Both the position numbers and the translations under genes were made by a program. 64,000 bases of DNA, from NCBI RefSeq assembly GCF_023684385.1, contig NZ_JAGSOJ010000002.1:434001-498000 (forward strand). Direction: 5' to 3'. The notes beneath the pieces are model-generated. The model had not been told where the DNA came from. It did not search any database and was given only the letters and a program-made list of their open reading frames with translations. Every line of letters begins with the position of its first letter. Position 1 is the first letter of the stretch. Shown here piece by piece: positions 62,405 to 64,000 of this stretch. This DNA comes from Oceanirhabdus seepicola (lineage in GTDB: Bacteria; Bacillota; Clostridia; Clostridiales; Clostridiaceae).

Positions 62405-62475
62405 AACTTTCCCTAAAGTTGTTTCAAAAAGTGCAAGAATCATTCACATTTTTGAAACAAAAGGAAAGTGATTTT
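62405..62475 (+). terminator. Nested hairpin upstream of spoIIR
   Basis: Outer stem ACTTTCC / GGAAAGT (62407-62413 with 62463-62469) encloses GTTTCAAAAAGTG / CACATTTTTGAAAC (about 62421-62458), followed by GATTTTT. It resembles a terminator or attenuator and lies 25 bases before the spoIIR start. It may isolate spoIIR from gerC transcription or control it. Confidence 0.6.
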
Positions 62476-62500
62476 TAAGCCAATCATTAGGAGGTATATT

Positions 62501-63142
62501 ATGAAAAAGTATAGAAGAAAGATAGCGCTATTAATTGTGATGGTTTTTGTGTTTAGTATTGTAATGTTAGGAATTATAAGAATGATGGATAGTAGAGAAG
62601 TTAATGCTGAAGAAATTTCGGACAAGGTTATAAGGTTTCATGTAATAGCCAATAGTGATAATGATGAAGATCAGAATTTAAAGATAAAAGTTAAAAATGA
62701 TGTTATAAAGTATATGTATGATAAATTAAATGGGTGTGATGACATTGATAAATCAAGGGAAATAATTCTAGGTGAAATGGAAAATTTAAAGAAAATTGCA
62801 GAGAAGAAAATTTCTGAAGAGGGATATGATTATGATGTAAAAATTGTTTTAGGTAATGAAAATTTCCCACAAAAAAGATATGGTGAAGTTGTTCTTCCTC
62901 ATGGAGAATATGAGGCTTTGAGAATAATCATTGGTGAAGGGCAAGGGCAGAACTGGTGGTGTGTAATGTTTCCGCCACTATGTTTTATAGATGTTACATT
63001 GGAAGACTATTCTTTTGAAGATATTCAGATTACATTAGATAAGAATCTATCAGAAGAGGATGTTGAAAAAATTCTTGAAAAAGAGAATGATGTTGTATTT
63101 AAATTAAAATTTCTTGAATGGTTTAAGAAAGAGGAGAAATAA
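62501..63142 (+). CDS. spoIIR: Stage II sporulation protein R
   Basis: A 213-residue exported signalling protein. The N-terminal helix (about 6-27) acts as signal/anchor, followed by DKVIRFHVIANSDNDEDQNLKIKVKNDV, the SpoIIR signature, and EYEALRIIIGEGQGQNWWCVMFPPLCF. It is made in the forespore under sigma-F and triggers SpoIIGA to process pro-sigma-E in the mother cell. ATG with a perfect AGGAGGT six bases upstream. Complete length. Confidence 0.95.
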   Translation: MKKYRRKIALLIVMVFVFSIVMLGIIRMMDSREVNAEEISDKVIRFHVIANSDNDEDQNLKIKVKNDVIKYMYDKLNGCDDIDKSREIILGEMENLKKIAEKKISEEGYDYDVKIVLGNENFPQKRYGEVVLPHGEYEALRIIIGEGQGQNWWCVMFPPLCFIDVTLEDYSFEDIQITLDKNLSEEDVEKILEKENDVVFKLKFLEWFKKEEK

Positions 63143-63160
63143 AAAGAACTTATAAAAACA

Positions 63161-63400
63161 TAGTTGACAGTTGAGAGTGGACAATGGACAATGATTGACA
63201 TTTCACTCCGTGAAATTTTAATTTAATTGTTCCGTGGACAATAGGGGAGGAGATGTTTCATATAGGATGAAACCTTGTACTTGAAATACAATATTTTAAC
63301 TAAGATGAAATGAGTAAAAACTTTTTGGTCTAAAGAACAATAGGATGTAGTTTCTGACCTAAGTCAGAAACATCTATCGTTGTCAACTGTCAACTTTTAA
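63161..63400 (-). repeat. Family-1 structured repeat, copy I (arm subtype 2)
   Basis: 240 bases. The arms are TAGTTGACAGTTGAGAGTGG and TGTCAACTGTCAACTTTTAA, as in copy A, unlike the GGATAAT arms of other copies. Hairpins ATTTCAC/GTGAAAT (63199-63215), GTTTCAT/ATGAAAC, TTGTA/TACAA, a decayed ATTTT hairpin, GAGTAAA, and GTTTCTGAC/GTCAGAAAC (63349-63371). Core order is the reverse of C and F. Confidence 0.8.
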
Positions 63401-63403
63401 CTT

Positions 63404-63429
63404 AAAAAGCACGCTTATGCGTGCTTTTT
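63404..63429. terminator. AGCACG-type bidirectional terminator
   Basis: AAAAAGCACGC / GCGTGCTTTTT 11-bp stem with a four-base loop, between convergent spoIIR and the partial gene, and overlapping the latter's stop codon. Confidence 0.85.
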
Positions 63430-64000
63430 AGTTGTATATTGTTTTAAGTAAATATGGAAGTTCACTGAAGTTCAAAGGTGTATTATCTATTGTAACATTT
63501 TCTAACCTAAAATTCTCAGTGTGTAAGTTTACAGAGAATAAGAAGGTGATTTCTCTATAGCTACCCTTGTATATGCCATGACCTTGGAACTTAACCTCAG
63601 GTGAAGAGCTATCATTTAGGTATGTCCAAGTACTTGAACTAAAATAATCATTGAAGGCTTTTCCAATGGTTTTATTCTCAAACTGAGTTAAAGTACCATT
63701 CATAACAATATTTTTGGCTATGTCTTCTTCAGAGAGTTTAGTGATCAAAAGGCTGATATGGTCACTTAAAGATGACTCCCTATAGTTTTTTAACGAAGAT
63801 GCTTTAAAATAAATTTCTACTGAATCAGTTATATCCTTTAAATTCAATGCACTTAGGGGAATATCTAAAGAGGTCTCCCTAAATATTTGCTTTTTCCCAT
63901 TAGAATCATAAATTGGTTTATAGGTTTTATTATCTATGCTGAAATATAATATAAATTCTTCTGAATTATTAAGATTTAAAGTTATAATCTCTTTTGAAGT
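63428..64000 (-). CDS. Hypothetical protein, C-terminal part (runs off the window)
   Basis: The minus-strand frame is open from the window edge to the stop at 63428, giving 190 residues with no internal stop, so the true start lies outside. The visible part alternates beta-strand and polar segments (EIITLNLNNSEEFILYFSID, KFQGHGIYKGSYREITFLFSVNLH) without a membrane helix or a motif I recognise. The TTG at 63847 has been rejected as start because the frame continues upstream. No function can be proposed. Confidence 0.7.
   Translation of the reverse strand, partial: TSKEIITLNLNNSEEFILYFSIDNKTYKPIYDSNGKKQIFRETSLDIPLSALNLKDITDSVEIYFKASSLKNYRESSLSDHISLLITKLSEEDIAKNIVMNGTLTQFENKTIGKAFNDYFSSSTWTYLNDSSSPEVKFQGHGIYKGSYREITFLFSVNLHTENFRLENVTIDNTPLNFSELPYLLKTIYN

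Noticed and set aside
4885..63400. The recurring 240-bp elements as a CRISPR array
   Set aside because: Copies are kilobases apart, differ in length and orientation and have no regular spacers.
63428..63847. A complete 139-residue protein starting at TTG 63847
   Set aside because: The same frame stays open for 51 more codons to the window edge, and no ribosome site precedes the TTG.

Overview
The window reads as a piece of chromosome from a low-GC, endospore-forming, anaerobic Clostridium (Clostridiaceae). The evidence is AT-rich DNA, strong AGGAGG ribosome binding sites with frequent TTG and GTG starts, and a dense set of sporulation and germination genes: yabG, a sipL-like DUF3794+LysM protein, spoIIR, a gerA/gerB/gerC operon, and CotS-family proteins with GT4 glycosyltransferases. 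It also has a hydE-type hydrogenase maturase, a stand-alone ferredoxin-like protein, and anaerobic cobalt uptake and siroheme/tetrapyrrole genes. The species cannot be fixed from the sequence. No rRNA, tRNA, phage, transposase or CRISPR array was seen.

Layout. 1-9.9 kb: partial oligoendopeptidase, HAD phosphatase, chemoreceptor, secreted peptidoglycan-binding protein, HEXXH protein, HydE, MATE exporter. 10-18 kb: PAS histidine kinase, DUF4177 mini-gene, folE, CBS protein, an HPr-like protein with Gln at the phospho-His position, a Crp/Fnr regulator divergent from a ferredoxin-like gene, and a uracil permease behind a leader with two PyrR-type sites. 18-25.4 kb (minus strand): an ECF sigma operon and a DUF3798-type ABC importer. 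25.7-33.2 kb: a two-glycosyltransferase plus flippase-like glycolipid cluster, an NlpC/P60 protein, a flavoprotein and LarC. 33.3-47.4 kb: spore coat genes (GT4 enzymes, three CotS kinase-fold proteins and one degenerate copy, yabG, veg, sipL) interrupted by a cobalamin-riboswitch-controlled cbiMNQO operon and a FusB-like gene. 47.6-55.1 kb: hemA, precorrin-2 dehydrogenase, hemC, cobA-hemD, hemB, hemL, then ispE. 55.6-64 kb: a secreted LRR protein, the germination operon, spoIIR and one partial unknown gene.

The metabolic genes fit together: cobalt import and the hem cluster supply the corrinoid/siroheme branch, with B12 feedback on cobalt import. The spore genes cover engulfment signalling (spoIIR), coat assembly (sipL, CotS/GT4), coat proteolysis (yabG) and germination (gerABC).

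The most unusual content is intergenic. A family of about 240-bp repeats occurs roughly ten times as full, half or minimal copies. The full copies can fold into arms, small hairpins and a core of three hairpins closed by a fourth helix with no unpaired base between them. The hairpin sequences differ between copies while pairing is kept, and most copies lie beside a terminator hairpin, often one with an AGCACG...CGTGCT stem. A second, unrelated repeat (two copies) sits once between direct copies of such a 17-bp palindrome, as if inserted into a terminator.
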